Shown: positions 1 through 11,100 of the stretch, one piece after another | Position numbering within the stretch: the stretch's first letter is position 1 | How the letters are laid out: each line of letters begins with the position of its first letter | Assembly (NCBI GenBank): GCA_002811675.1 | Contig: PDIM01010328.1 | Location: forward strand, 202,645 to 266,644 | Direction of reading: 5' to 3' | Origin: Ichthyosporea sp. XGB-2017a | Lineage: Eukaryota; Opisthokonta; Ichthyosporea | DNA: 64,000 nt | Made by a program: the position numbers and the translations under genes | The notes under the pieces: model-generated | Database searches by the model: none | What the model was told of the DNA's origin: nothing | Seen by the model: the letters and a program-made list of their open reading frames with translations, nothing else

Positions 1-626
1 AAAAGATAAAGTCCAGCTCTATGTGATCAAAGCCAGGACACCCTAGTCCCTAATTGGGGACACTAGAACTGGAAGTTCTTGAGGAGCGAAGCATGATGAG
101 GGTTGCTATTCAAAATCACCAGTAATCCTTGGGAGGAGATCACAGATCACGTGTGATTCTTTCAGGAACGTGTCCCTTGTTCAGTTCTGTTTTTTATCCA
201 AAATTTTCAAGTTCACCTTCTTCTTCTCTTCTTCTGGTTCTGAAGTTACGCCTTCTTTGAGAAGCGTCTTCTAGAGTCCCGTGTGCGCGAAACGAAGTAA
301 AAGACTAGGATACGCTGCTTCTTGAAGCTGGAACCCAGAAGGCCTGAGAGTTTTGAACTTTGGCCTCTCGCATGACTCTCGTTGACGGTTGAACTTGTCC
401 TTGCATGAGCACACCTTGATTGTTATCTCAGGCAACTATTTGCAATAATATTATGCGATCTCTCCGAAGGGTAAAGAATACCTACAGAAGCTCTCTATTC
501 GATGGCGGTAGGCCGAAGAGTTTGGTTAAATGAGAGAGTTTATTCAATATGATTTCTGGCAAAATGCCCCGACTGATGGTGAAAACGTATTTGTATAGCT
601 TTTATGAGTAACTACTTGTAATTCAC
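1..626. other. Intergenic, no gene recognised
   Basis: I see no convincing coding region here. The last part is probably the 3' untranslated region of the minus-strand repeat-protein gene that stops at 627. Confidence 0.4.
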
Positions 627-1380
627 TTATTCTTCCGCAGCTGGCTCTTCTGCTGCGGGTTCTTCTGCTGCAGGTTCTTCGGCAGCTGGTTCTTCGGCAG
701 CAGGTTCTTCGGCAGCTGGTTCTTCAGCGGCAGGTTCTTCGGCGGCAGGTTCTTCGGCGGCAGGTTCTTCGGCGGCTGGCTCTTCAGCAGCAGGCTCCTC
801 TGCAGCAGGCTCTTCAGCAGCGGGCTCTTCAGCAGCAGGCTCCTCTGCAGCAGGCTCTTCAGCAGCAGGTTCTTCAGCAGCGGGCTCTTCAGCAGCAGGC
901 TCTTCGGGGGCAGCGTCTTCAGCAGCAGGCTCTTCGGGGGCAGCCTCTTCAGCAGCAGGCTCCTCGGCAGCAGCTTCCTCAGCAGGGGCTTCTTCCCCAG
1001 CAGGGGCTTCTTCAGCAGGTGCAGGGGCATCCTCCGCATCAGGAGCGTCTTCAGCAGGAGCAGGGGCATCCTCAGCAGCGGGGGCCTGTTCTGCTGGGGG
1101 ATCGGCCGCAGGTGCTGGCTCGGGGGCCTTCTCCTCAACCTTAGGTGGTTCTGGGGCCTTCACTGCGGGGGCAGCGGGCTTGGGAGCTAAATTCAGAAAA
1201 CAAATATCATTAGAATGTATATTCTTACAACTTGCAAATAAATAAACTCTGAAAGATACTTTTCAATCTTGTCATAAACGCACCTTCTTTCTTTGCTTCT
1301 TTGGCCGCAGCCTCTTTGGCGGCATGCGGCTTCGCCTGAGGTGTTACCTGAGCGGCCGATTTTGATCCAGTGCAACCCAT
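627..1380 (-). CDS. N-myristoylated Ala/Glu/Pro-repeat protein
   Basis: Two exons, 1380..1284 and 1186..627, joined over a 97-bp GT(GTGCGT)-AG intron, give 218 residues. The ATG at 1380 opens with [11 protein letters not shown]: Gly2 with Ser6 fits an N-myristoyltransferase site and Cys3 could be palmitoylated, so membrane attachment is inferred. The first 35 residues are Ala/Lys-rich. The rest is Pro/Ala/Glu-rich and ends in roughly 20 near-identical AAEEP units that stop with Glu-Glu-TAA. The DNA behind it is a 15-bp minisatellite, so repeat number probably varies between strains. No folded domain is visible. Acidic AAEEP arrays with an acylated N-terminus recall plasma-membrane or alveolar-type scaffold proteins, but no family is identified. 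The frame is credible because the spliced join supplies an ATG with a clean acylation signal; the array alone would read open in several frames. Confidence 0.7.
640..955. repeat. 15-bp minisatellite
   Basis: Tandem GCAGCAGGCTCTTCA-like units with scattered third-position changes, inside the coding region of the Ala/Glu/Pro-repeat protein. The unit length keeps the frame. Confidence 0.85.
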
Positions 1381-2650
1381 TATTTTAACTGATTTAATCC
1401 CTGAATGAAAAATAAGAAATTTAATTGACGACTGCTTTTCGACGTATTCAAAAAAGCACCCTTTGTACCTGTCACAATCCAAACTGTTTTTAATTTAGTC
1501 CAGTTAGAAAAAAACCAACTCAATACGCATTAACCGAAATAGATCTGATACACACAATTGTACACTATTAATCTCTCTTACACTCGAAACTGTTATACAA
1601 ATTTACAGTTCTACAACACGCTGACAAGTTCCTTATAAGAGGCCCAAGGCCGTTCATGATAATACTTATAATATCCTTCGTAGCTGTATAATGCATGCAT
1701 GGACTGCTACATTATATATATTGATAGCAACTTATAGCTTATAATAATGGCTTGATAATATATACATAGAAATGAAGAAGGGCCTTGGAGATAATGGACC
1801 TATAAAAGGAAATATCCCGAGAAACGGGTCCAAGCTTCAAAGAGATATTAGCCTTATATGGAAGGTATATCTCTTGGAATGCCTCTATATTATTATATTT
1901 ATCTCAGACCCTCCTTCGATGATCGAGTTTATTATTTTAAAGTGCTACATATAAAAAAGTCATAGTACATAGTACTATTATAATGTAGCTATGGCCTATC
2001 ATGTATCATGTAGTGTATAATTTTCATCTGCGAGACGTACACATCATGAATAATATTTACTGTACTTTTCACATTGCGTGGCCACCTTTTCTTTACTCCG
2101 TTTATTCGCTGGCATCTATTATTATAAGTTCGCTTCCGGAATGAGCACGAGCAAGACGCACGTGGTAGGGAGTGGTTTCCAAGGTCCCTAATTGGTGGTT
2201 TCTCAGCTTGTTCGACATTGCCATTCTACGCTAGCTATGTAGTTGAAGCAGTTAGCATTCTCAAAATGTTTCAAAGTTGGCTACAAGCTTACACAAAATA
2301 TATCTTTGTGTTACCCTGCTTGGAATGAAACCCTCTCTCAAACTTATACAGGGGCATTAGTATGGGGTACTGTAAAGACTCACAAGTAGTGGCCATATCA
2401 AAGGCAGGCAGTAAGAGCATCTTCAAAAAATAGGAGTTCCATTACTGGATATGTCACTTCAAGGCTCGATGATGATATCTCAAAACAAAAATAGAGACGA
2501 GAATATTAGAACATATCTCAATAGGCCACAGATTTTACAGTGAGATAAAGGCGTATGTACAAAGTCCACCGGCCCAAGAAGGAAGCCGCTCCTTCCAAAA
2601 CGGTCTCACAATTAGTACACTATCGCCCACCCCTACCGGCGGCTACACGT
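1381..2650. other. AT-rich intergenic stretch
   Basis: About 1.3 kb with many ATATAT and TATAAT runs and no supportable gene. A 60-codon frame at 1772-1954 lacks homology or splice support. The part next to 1380 is the probable promoter of the repeat-protein gene; the part next to 2650 is probably the 3' UTR of the next minus-strand gene. Confidence 0.5.
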
Positions 2651-3281
2651 TCATTCCAGGGGGTTTTCTTCCACTGAGAACAACACTTGATTGTACAGAG
2701 GGATTATTCCAGGCTCTTCTCCAGCAGACTCGAGTTGGGACATAAAGTAGCACTGGGCAGCAAATGGATATTTCTTAAACCTACTATAATGTGTACCTGT
2801 TGTTGTGTCATCCATTAGTAAAGGTGAATTGCACATGCAATTGACACAAGGAGCGAGGCAAACTTACCTAATACCATCCAGTCAAAGTAATCTAAATCGG
2901 CTTCAGAGGGCGAGCTCCCACTTTTCTTTGTGAACACACCATGGCCAACACTGTCTGCATAGGTAGTCTCTCTATGTACCAATACTCTTGATCTAGTTCT
3001 GTCAGTGTTGGCAAACTGAAAATTTTCTCCGAAAGTGTCAAACTTCAACCAGTCACCACTCGCATACGCAAACATAAACCCACCCGTGAACGAGGCAATA
3101 GTTGCCACAGCATAATCTAGAGCAAGAAATAAAAGCAGAAGAAAAACAAAACCGTGTTTAGAAAAGGCTAACTACCAAAACGCCCGGCACTGAATCAACA
3201 AAGACGGCAGTGAAGCGTCGGGGGTCCAGGATTCAGATGCTCTTTGTCTTTCTTACCTTTAATCTTGAACAGATACGTCAT
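2651..3281 (-). CDS. Small conserved-looking protein of unknown function
   Basis: Three exons, 3281..3257 (25 nt), 3116..2868 and 2796..2651, with GTAAG donors and CTAG/ACAG acceptors, give 139 residues starting MTYLFKIKDYAVATIASF. All three junctions keep the frame. The N-terminal third contains a Gly/Ala/Phe-rich hydrophobic patch around residues 10-27 that could be one membrane segment or a buried strand. The remainder is soluble and aromatic-rich, including a YFDWMVLG patch, and ends in SVEENPLE. I do not recognise the family. The 25-nt first coding exon is unusually short, and a different first exon remains possible; the two downstream exons are better supported. Confidence 0.6.
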
Positions 3282-4201
3282 TCTTAATACAATCTGAGAG
3301 ATGCTAAACCTTAATCTGAAAGATGCTAATCCTTGTTCTTGCTGTTCTATGAAACTCTCGTCAGAAGTTAGAGTACTGAGGGCGCAAGAAAGAGATTCTT
3401 TGGGTTCTGATAGATCTTTCCTTATCTCTAGTCTTTTTTCTTCTTTGGTTGCTGGTTCCGGTTTACAGTGAACAATTAAGCGTCCCTCCAGCTGCAGGTT
3501 AAGGTATGGGATTGTGTGTGTCTGTGAGTATGACTAGATTGAACACTGTAGCTCTGTCTCCAACAACAATGGTACTACCGTTCCATGCTAATTATAACAA
3601 TGACACCGGCGCTGTTGTAAAACAACCTGCAACTAGGGTTATACACGTCACCTCCCCCTAACCCCTCGCAGCATTCCTGGCTCCTTGCTCCTCATGATCA
3701 GCTGCAGCACTGTCCCTCCCTCCCTCCCTCTCCCCTGGCCCCTCCACGTCGAGAGGTATTTATTTGCCATTTTCTGAATCCCTCCTGGGACCTCGTCCCT
3801 CCTCACCCTTGCCAACTCAAAACTAATCTACTGTAAACTAGAGCCAGAATCCACATGCACTCTTGCGTCCTCTCCTCTTGTCCTATTTTCACTTACTCCG
3901 CTCCACACACCATCTTTTACTGGCCCACTGCTGTGCTTGACCACAAACTCCACAAGCGCCACTTATAACGTATTCCTGCTCGATTGAGATTCATTGCTTT
4001 GCTTGATTTTGTGGGTCTTGGGAAGTATTGGTTGAAGCAACTCATACGTATATTGGTTGCAATTGATTCAATTGAAGCTCATTTATTTAGTGTATTCCAA
4101 ATCCCTGCAGAAAAAAGGGTTCGGTGTCTTGATTTTTTTTAAGTCAGGATATTTGCATTTTGGAAGTTTAACGGTGAAAACTATTGGAATACCAAAACTC
4201 T
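3282..4201. promoter_or_regulatory. Divergent promoter region with CT tract and telo-box-like motif
   Basis: The space between the start codons of the 139-residue protein (minus) and the SET gene (plus). It contains a TCCC-repeat pyrimidine tract near 3713-3737, a CCCCCTAACCCC element near 3653-3666, and T-rich DNA just before the SET start. No coding region is seen. A 5' untranslated exon for the SET gene could lie here. Confidence 0.4.
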
Positions 4202-7200
4202 ATGCCAGGTGGCATTGACATCATGGCTGAGGATACTGGTCTACCGTTGCCGTCCGCAGAAGAAAACGGATCCGGTTTGTCCGAACCTGAGAAAATTTCA
4301 GAATGGGGAACACAAGAAGTCACCACCAAATCCTCCCTGAACGAGAACAGCTCGAAATCCCTGGATAAAATTTTATGTCCTCCTGGAAATGCTGGTATAG
4401 AGTCAATTGAACTTATTGATTCGACTTTAAGTGAGGGAGATGTTGGCACAGGCGAAGGTAATTCTGTTGATGTAGCAAAAGGTGCCGTTTGCGTACAGGA
4501 AATCGTGAGCAGGAATTGTGTCGCAATCACAACCCAAAACGTCCAAGAGGCAGCTACGTTAGTCGTTGGGGAGAGTGCAAGCGCATACGAAAAAGAAAAT
4601 GAAGTGGGTTATCATTCAGCTTCTAATACAGCTTCCAAGTCAAAGAACAAGGGCGATAGTTCAAGGAACCCCACTTGCCAGAAAGGATCTCCTAAAGAGA
4701 GAACGGGAATGTCAAAAAAAGGGTCACTGAAAATGGGCAATATTACTTTCAAGGATCTTCTGGACGCTGGCATTATAGCCCAAGGTGAATTTCTGGAGTT
4801 TAGAGGCCACACTGCTGCTGTACAACCAGAAGGTGACCTCGTGGATGAAGAGTTTCAGAGATTTGTATCTCCTTCGGGATGGGCAAAATATGTTACGAAC
4901 ATGAAAAACACAACCAAGCACCTCCAAGTTAGCGGGTGGGATCGGGTTAAATATTGTGGCCAGCCTATAAAGGTTCTTCGACAAAAATTTTTGGATGGTG
5001 TGGCTTGCGGGATATACAAGGTTGGTAAGGAGCGCGATCTCAAAAGGCCAATGTCGGCTCCAAAAAGCAGTTCGAAATTAAAAGCGAAATCGCCGAAAAA
5101 GAGAAGTGCCACAAAAGCGAGCCCAAAAGGGAAAAGATCAAAGATAGAAGAGAAAGCGGAAGTGGAGATGGAAGAAGTTGAATCTGAAGTTTTACAGCTT
5201 GAAGAGTGTGATTCTGCTCTTTTTTCGAATGGTGTACCAGTAGTATATTCCAGTAGCGCAGCCCTTCCTGAATTTTGCTGTTACTTCTGTGGAAGTGCGG
5301 GTAGAGAAGAAGAGGGGGATTTTGTGCGCTGCCGATTGTGTAATGAAAGTTATCATTTATATTGCATGGACAATGAGTCACAAAATGCTGTTTTGTCAGG
5401 GAAAGTGTGGAGGTGTTTGAACTGCATATCCTGTGAAATATGCCGTAAATCAGAGCCAGATTCCGATTTACTTGTTTGTGATGTGTGTGATGAAGGCTAT
5501 CATTTAGGCTGCCTGTCACCACCACTAGACAGCGTTCCAGAAGACCTTTGGATGTGTGGCAATTGTGCTAAAAATGGTGATACCAAAGGTAAAAAAGCTG
5601 TTGCCTCTAGTACAGAGCAAGTGATAAGATGCCCCGTTATTGTTGGCGATGTTAGGAGATGTTTACTTTGTCAAGGAACTGGGGATGACTTACCTACCCG
5701 ATGTGGTCGATTGTTGAATGTTTTTGCTGAGGAGTGGGTTCATATTAAATGTGCTGTTTGGTCTGCAGAAGTTTTAATGGCCGCATGGGGAGGCCTACAA
5801 GATGTCGATAAAGCGATTAAACGTGGTAAAAGAAGTCCGTGCAGCCATTGCAATGGGAAACTTGGTGCCACTGTCGGGTGTCATGATCCTAAATGCAAAG
5901 CGAATTTTCACTACGCTTGTGCGGTCGAGGCTGGATGCGACCTTCTTGCCGACTTCAAAACTGTCTACTGCTCTAAACACAAGCGATCATCTTATAGCAC
6001 ACCGGTGCTGGATACTTCAAATTATGCTGTTCTGAAGCGGGTTTATGTTGAAAGACCCTATGAACAGCTCCATATGCGAATGAAGAAAATCTTAGCCCAA
6101 GGATGTACAATAGGATTGAAAATGGGTTCTTTCAATGTTCTTTCTTTAGGTAAACTGACAGAGTGCAAAGAAGCTGATGCCCCCCACCATTCAGAAAGTG
6201 CTCTGTATCCTCTAGGATACCGATGTGAAAGATTATTCTGTAGTAGAACTGATCCAAACAAAATAATTACCTATTCCTGTTCAATTGCTGAGACTGAAGA
6301 TGGGTCCTCTGTCGTATTCCAAGTTAAATCGGGAGATAATGAAACTGAAAAGTGGTCTGATCTTCTAGGTGCGTATCACCGCGCTCTTTTGTAACTAGCT
6401 TTTTTTTTTTACTATTTCTTATCCTTAACCATTTGCATTGCTTTGTATACTTGATATAGAAAATTCCAAAACATTGTTTGAAGATGTTTACTCCCTTCCT
6501 GGACGGTCGGCATGTTATTTTTCTGGGGAAACTTTCTTCGGCATTGGATCCCCATACATACAGCCATTTTTAGAAATGTTGCCTGGCGCAGAAAAATGTT
6601 ATGCTTATGAATTCAAATATTTGAATATCGAACGTGCACCTCGTGAAATGAAGCGGGAGCTGCCTGTAAACCCTAGTGGGTGTGCAAGAGGCGAAAAATT
6701 TAAGAGGGTTAGCACGCAAGACAAATATCATTTTCTTGCAAAAGTTCACACCGCAAGTGGAATGAAGTCTATTGGGGGTCAAAGCTCAGACATGAAACCT
6801 GCGGATGCGTTCCCAGAATCTATGGGGAAGGCGCGAAGGGGCTTTGGTGGCGATTCTTTAGATCTACCTGTTGCCGCACAGTACCGACAATTTAAAGATA
6901 GTTTTAAGAAGCTAACAAGGGTTGGACGATCCCCAATTCATGGAAGAGGACTCTTTTCAGCGTGTAATTTGGAGAAAGATCAACTTATCATTGAGTATGT
7001 TGGTGAGCTAATACGCTCGAATATAGCTGATGTACGAGAAAAGTACTATGATAGCAAAAAAATAGGATGCTACATGTTTCGTATTGATGAAGACTGGGTT
7101 GTTGATGCGACCAAGATGGGCAATGCTGCTCGATATGTAAACCACTCTTGCAATGTAAGTTTCGTCCTCATTTCTATCTTAATGGTTTTCTTTTAATACC

Positions 7201-7424
7201 GCTTGGTAAGTTCTAATTGTCATTTTTACATATTGCACTCTACCATGTAGCCCAACTGTGAAGCCCGTGTCATAACAGTTGACTCAGTGAAGAAAATTGT
7301 AATTTATGCAGCTCAAGACATTCCAATGAAAGAAGAATTGACTTACGATTACAAGTTTCCAATCGAAGAGCAGAAACTCCAATGCCATTGTGGCGCTGTA
7401 GGATGTCGTGGAACTATGAATTAA
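4202..7424 (+). CDS. Trithorax/ATX-type histone H3K4 methyltransferase with RAMA-like domain
   Basis: Exons 4202..6368, 6460..7154 and 7251..7424 give 1011 residues; the first in-frame ATG is used. Order of parts: disordered acidic/Ser-rich N-terminus; a RAMA-like module at about 182-275 ([14 protein letters not shown] through [10 protein letters not shown]); a basic SPKK-type linker; two PHD fingers at about 357-456 (the second reads [20 protein letters not shown]); an extended PHD at about 486-593 (RRCLLCQ ... [15 protein letters not shown]); FYRN at about 640-700 and FYRC at about 723-775, split by intron 1; then SET plus post-SET from about 868 to the end. SET landmarks are GRGLF, EYVGELI, NHSC followed by NPNC after intron 2, and the post-SET cysteines [10 protein letters not shown]. 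ePHD-FYRN-FYRC-SET defines the MLL/trithorax/ATX class, which methylates histone H3 lysine 4 in COMPASS-like nuclear complexes. The plant PWWP domain is not seen; RAMA takes the N-terminal position. Confidence 0.93.
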
Positions 7425-8138
7425 GAACCCGCCAGTCAGAACCAAAATCTAACTCTATCTACCCATTCCACTGTTTTCCATCTTTAAACTGCTGAAACGT
7501 CACGACACACCTATAGTTCTCCGCTTTTGTCATCCGCTCAGTACTGTTTATTGTATACCATACTTCGAAAGTATCCCGTGATTTTTTTTTCGTCTAAAAA
7601 TGACAAATAAAGAATGTCAATAACGAACATCTTTTAAATTCTTCCGCGCAAGCAGCCAAGCAAGAAGAAGGGGAAGTTCTTTCGAAGTAGCAGTAGAGGG
7701 GTGTTTGATATCAATTAGTGACCTTTCAATGGAGACGTATAACCGGCCCCATTTGGATCATGATTGTGAGAAGCTAGAATCATTTGACAATGATCATATG
7801 CATGCAACGTACTTAGCACTGTGATACACCTTCCTTATAAGGCTACAATTACCTAATGGAATTTAATTTACGGGATGAATAAGAATTAGTAATTGTTATG
7901 TAGTAATTATGCACTATTATGTACTATATAGACTTGCCTGGAAAGAACCTGTGCAATAAACTAGAGGGGCATGTGAAGGTGCTGTTGCAGATAGAGGAAC
8001 AAGGATTAGACACGCAGAAGGAGCACAAGACTCCAGAGAAGACAAAGAAAGGGTAGTTAATATGTGAGAAAGTGTTGCTAAAGGGAAATGTTGTCTATTG
8101 AATAAAACCATTAGTTGTTAAGTAACAGCGGGGATGAA
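7425..8138. other. 3' UTR of SET gene and upstream region of the cyclase gene
   Basis: No coding region recognised. It holds the SET poly(A) signal and an AT-rich stretch. The cyclase ATG at 8139 is the first in its frame; the frame is open without a Met from 8115. Confidence 0.5.
7606..7611 (+). terminator. AATAAA poly(A) signal of the SET gene
   Basis: A canonical AATAAA 180 bp after the SET stop codon, followed by T/A-rich DNA. Confidence 0.6.
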
Positions 8139-11100
8139 ATGAGTGATGATACAAAGAAAGCTACAAGGGAGAAGGGGGGGGGCTATAATGAGGGAGAGGG
8201 CGATTCTGGGGGTGAGAAAGGGAAGGGGGGAGGTGGATTGAAGAGGAGAGGGGCCAAACTTCTACCTATGGGAATGCTTGGGGGAGAAAAAAGTTTAAAA
8301 GCAAGCGTTCAAACTCTTTCTATTATCTCTAGCGAAATGGACTTGAACTTGGGCAATATTCTCTCTAATCAAGAGGAATGGGATAGTGAGAGAACCAACT
8401 TCCCCTTTCTCACATTTGAAAACAAGGATACAGAAGCAGAATACCTCACTGTTACATGGCCCTTCTCGTTGTGGATCACCTACGCAAGTGTCGTGTTCAC
8501 GATATTGGTGTATTTGTGTATACTTGTGGGAAGAATTGTCCGTTTCTCTAAGAATTCTCTAAATGTCTCCGAAGATCTGCTTCAGGAGGACGACAAAGAC
8601 ATGGACAGCACTTTTATGATGACATCTTATATAGTCAATGGATTAGCCATACTAATACTTGTTTGTCTTTTCCTCTATCTCCGGGCCTTGTACTTAAAGC
8701 TACCAGCTTCCACTCCTTATGTCACAATGGCTTTCAACTGCGACTTTGACGCTAAGACAAACGCATTGATAGTCTGCTCGCTAATAATCATTGCATGTGA
8801 TTGTGTTGTGCAGTTTTCTTCTCGCTATATGGGTGCAGTGGCTGCAGCAGATGAGTTTCTTATGGGCATGATTTACTGGACTCTTGTTATTCTACGCTTT
8901 CCTTTTATTTACTCCATCATCCTTTCCATTTCTTACGTCATCATTTCGTTTTTCATTGATGTATTTAAAGATTGCGCGGACACAAGTGATGGGATTCAGC
9001 CGTGTACTATAGCTTTTGCCGCAGGTAATGTGGTGACGTATGTATTTATTTTGATGCTTTGCATAGGAGGTCATTATCATATTGAAAAATCAGCCCGAAA
9101 GTTATACATTCAGACAAAGAAAGTAAGAGACAAGTCTACAAATATCGAAAGGCTAAGCAGGACGACCAATGACATTCTTAGCTTAAATCTTCCAACACAC
9201 GTACTTCGGTATTTCAGGGATGAAATGGATAATGAATTTCGAAATCTCACTGAGCTGTATGACAATCTCACTGTGGTCTTCATATCTATAAATGGGGTTG
9301 ATTTTGGTGACTCTATAGAGTCTGGGAAAGAAAGCGTCAGGCAGCTGAATACATTGTTTGCCTTGTTTGATGAGGTCACTATTGATCATGGTCTTCAAAA
9401 ACTCAAGGTTACTGGCGCGACAAAATATATGATAATTGGGGGGATGGCGGAAACGCACGAAGAGTTGACAGAGGATGATGAAAATGACAAAGATGGGCTT
9501 AATGGTAAGGATACTCAAGCAGACAATACGATAAATGCTGTTATTGAAATTGCAAAAGAATTTTTTGGAACCAAGGAGGAACTTGAAGCAACAGGAAGTT
9601 TCAATTGCTTAAGCAAAGCAAACATTACGGTGGGAATGAATCATGGGCAGGTTGTTGCAGGTATAGTTGGCTCTACAAAATTTCTGTATGATGCTTTTGG
9701 AGACGCTGTTAATGTTGCGTCGAGGATGCAAACAAATGCTCCCCCTGACTCACTTCTGGTGTCGAATGTTTATCACGCCAACCTTAAAAAGTCCTCATGT
9801 TTTAAGATGTTTCATAACTATGGTGCAAGGTTTATCAAAGGAAAGGGGGATATGCAGCTGATGTGTTTGAAATTAAACCAACAATTTGCGGGTACTTCAA
9901 TAGGAAGTATATCTTTGCGAACAAGCTTAAGCAAAAGCAGTGGTCTGGGCTTGATTAAAAGGGATAGTTCGGCTCTATTTGAGCCTTCTTTGCTGTTTTC
10001 AACGATTCGCAACCGGGAAGTGGAAATGGCTAGAGGAAGTGACGAGTATTTGACCGATGCGTTTGAGGTATTACTTCGTGAGGATGAAATTCAAAATGCA
10101 TGCTTGCAAAAAATTCACAATAGAAATGGTAAGTGTCTATGCCAATCTTTTTTATCTATCTTGAATGAATGCTAATATAAAAACATTTGTTGTTGCGTTG
10201 TACTTTTTACGTCTCTGCAGCTAAGATTAAGGACAAGTGTCTTGCTGTTCAATATGAAGTGGAAAACATAGTTTATGAGCGAGTCTGGGTTTTTCAATTA
10301 CTTCTTCTAGGGTTCATATTCACAATTATTGTGTGCTTGGGGGGAATATTTACAATTTCAAACAATGATGTTGTACACATTAGCATTCCAATTCTTTTGG
10401 TCAGTGTGGTTGTTTTTTTTATTCTTGTATTGAGAGAATATGGGGTTTCGCGTAAAACAGAAAGCGGATCATTACTGGCTTTCTCAAAGTATTTGACATT
10501 TTTGGAGAAGCAAAATGAAAGACCACCAAAAGAGGAACCAGGCTTTGATTTTTTACAATTCATAATAAGTCCCCTCAAAAGTTCCCAAGGGCTTCTTAAA
10601 CTGTCGTCATCTCGCCCAACGAAGATGAAAGACAATGAACAAGAATGCACCAACGAGATTGTCTTGAAAGAAGAGAATGAGGAAAACGATGTGTATAGCA
10701 TTGATTCTCCAGATGCCCGTACAAAAGCTCTTCCATTCGAAAATGAAGACTCCGTATCGTCGTATTCAAAGGCAGAAAAAATGTATTATTCTGCTTCAGG
10801 CTCTGTCTCCACCTCTAGGTCACTGAGCCATCACACAGCGGATCATGTGGTTGGTGGTATACTCAGAGAAAAGAGTTCGAGTGGTATACGCAAGGAAAAA
10901 AGCTCAAGCCTCGTAGGCAGTGACGAAAAGGGAGCAAGTGGTTTGCGAAAGGAGAGAAGTACTGGTGCTCTACGGGATGGCTCGTTTCGTAGAGAAAAAA
11001 GTTATGATCAAGAAAAGGGGCTAACTAATAGTAATAGTGTTCTTTCATTGCAAACAGGGCGTTGTAATTCGACCACTATGGTGGAACAAACAATCAACAA

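Noticed and set aside
623-1138. Leu/Lys/Pro-rich frame overlapping the AAEEP array
   Set aside because: It is the out-of-frame reading of the same 15-bp minisatellite and has no acceptable start region.
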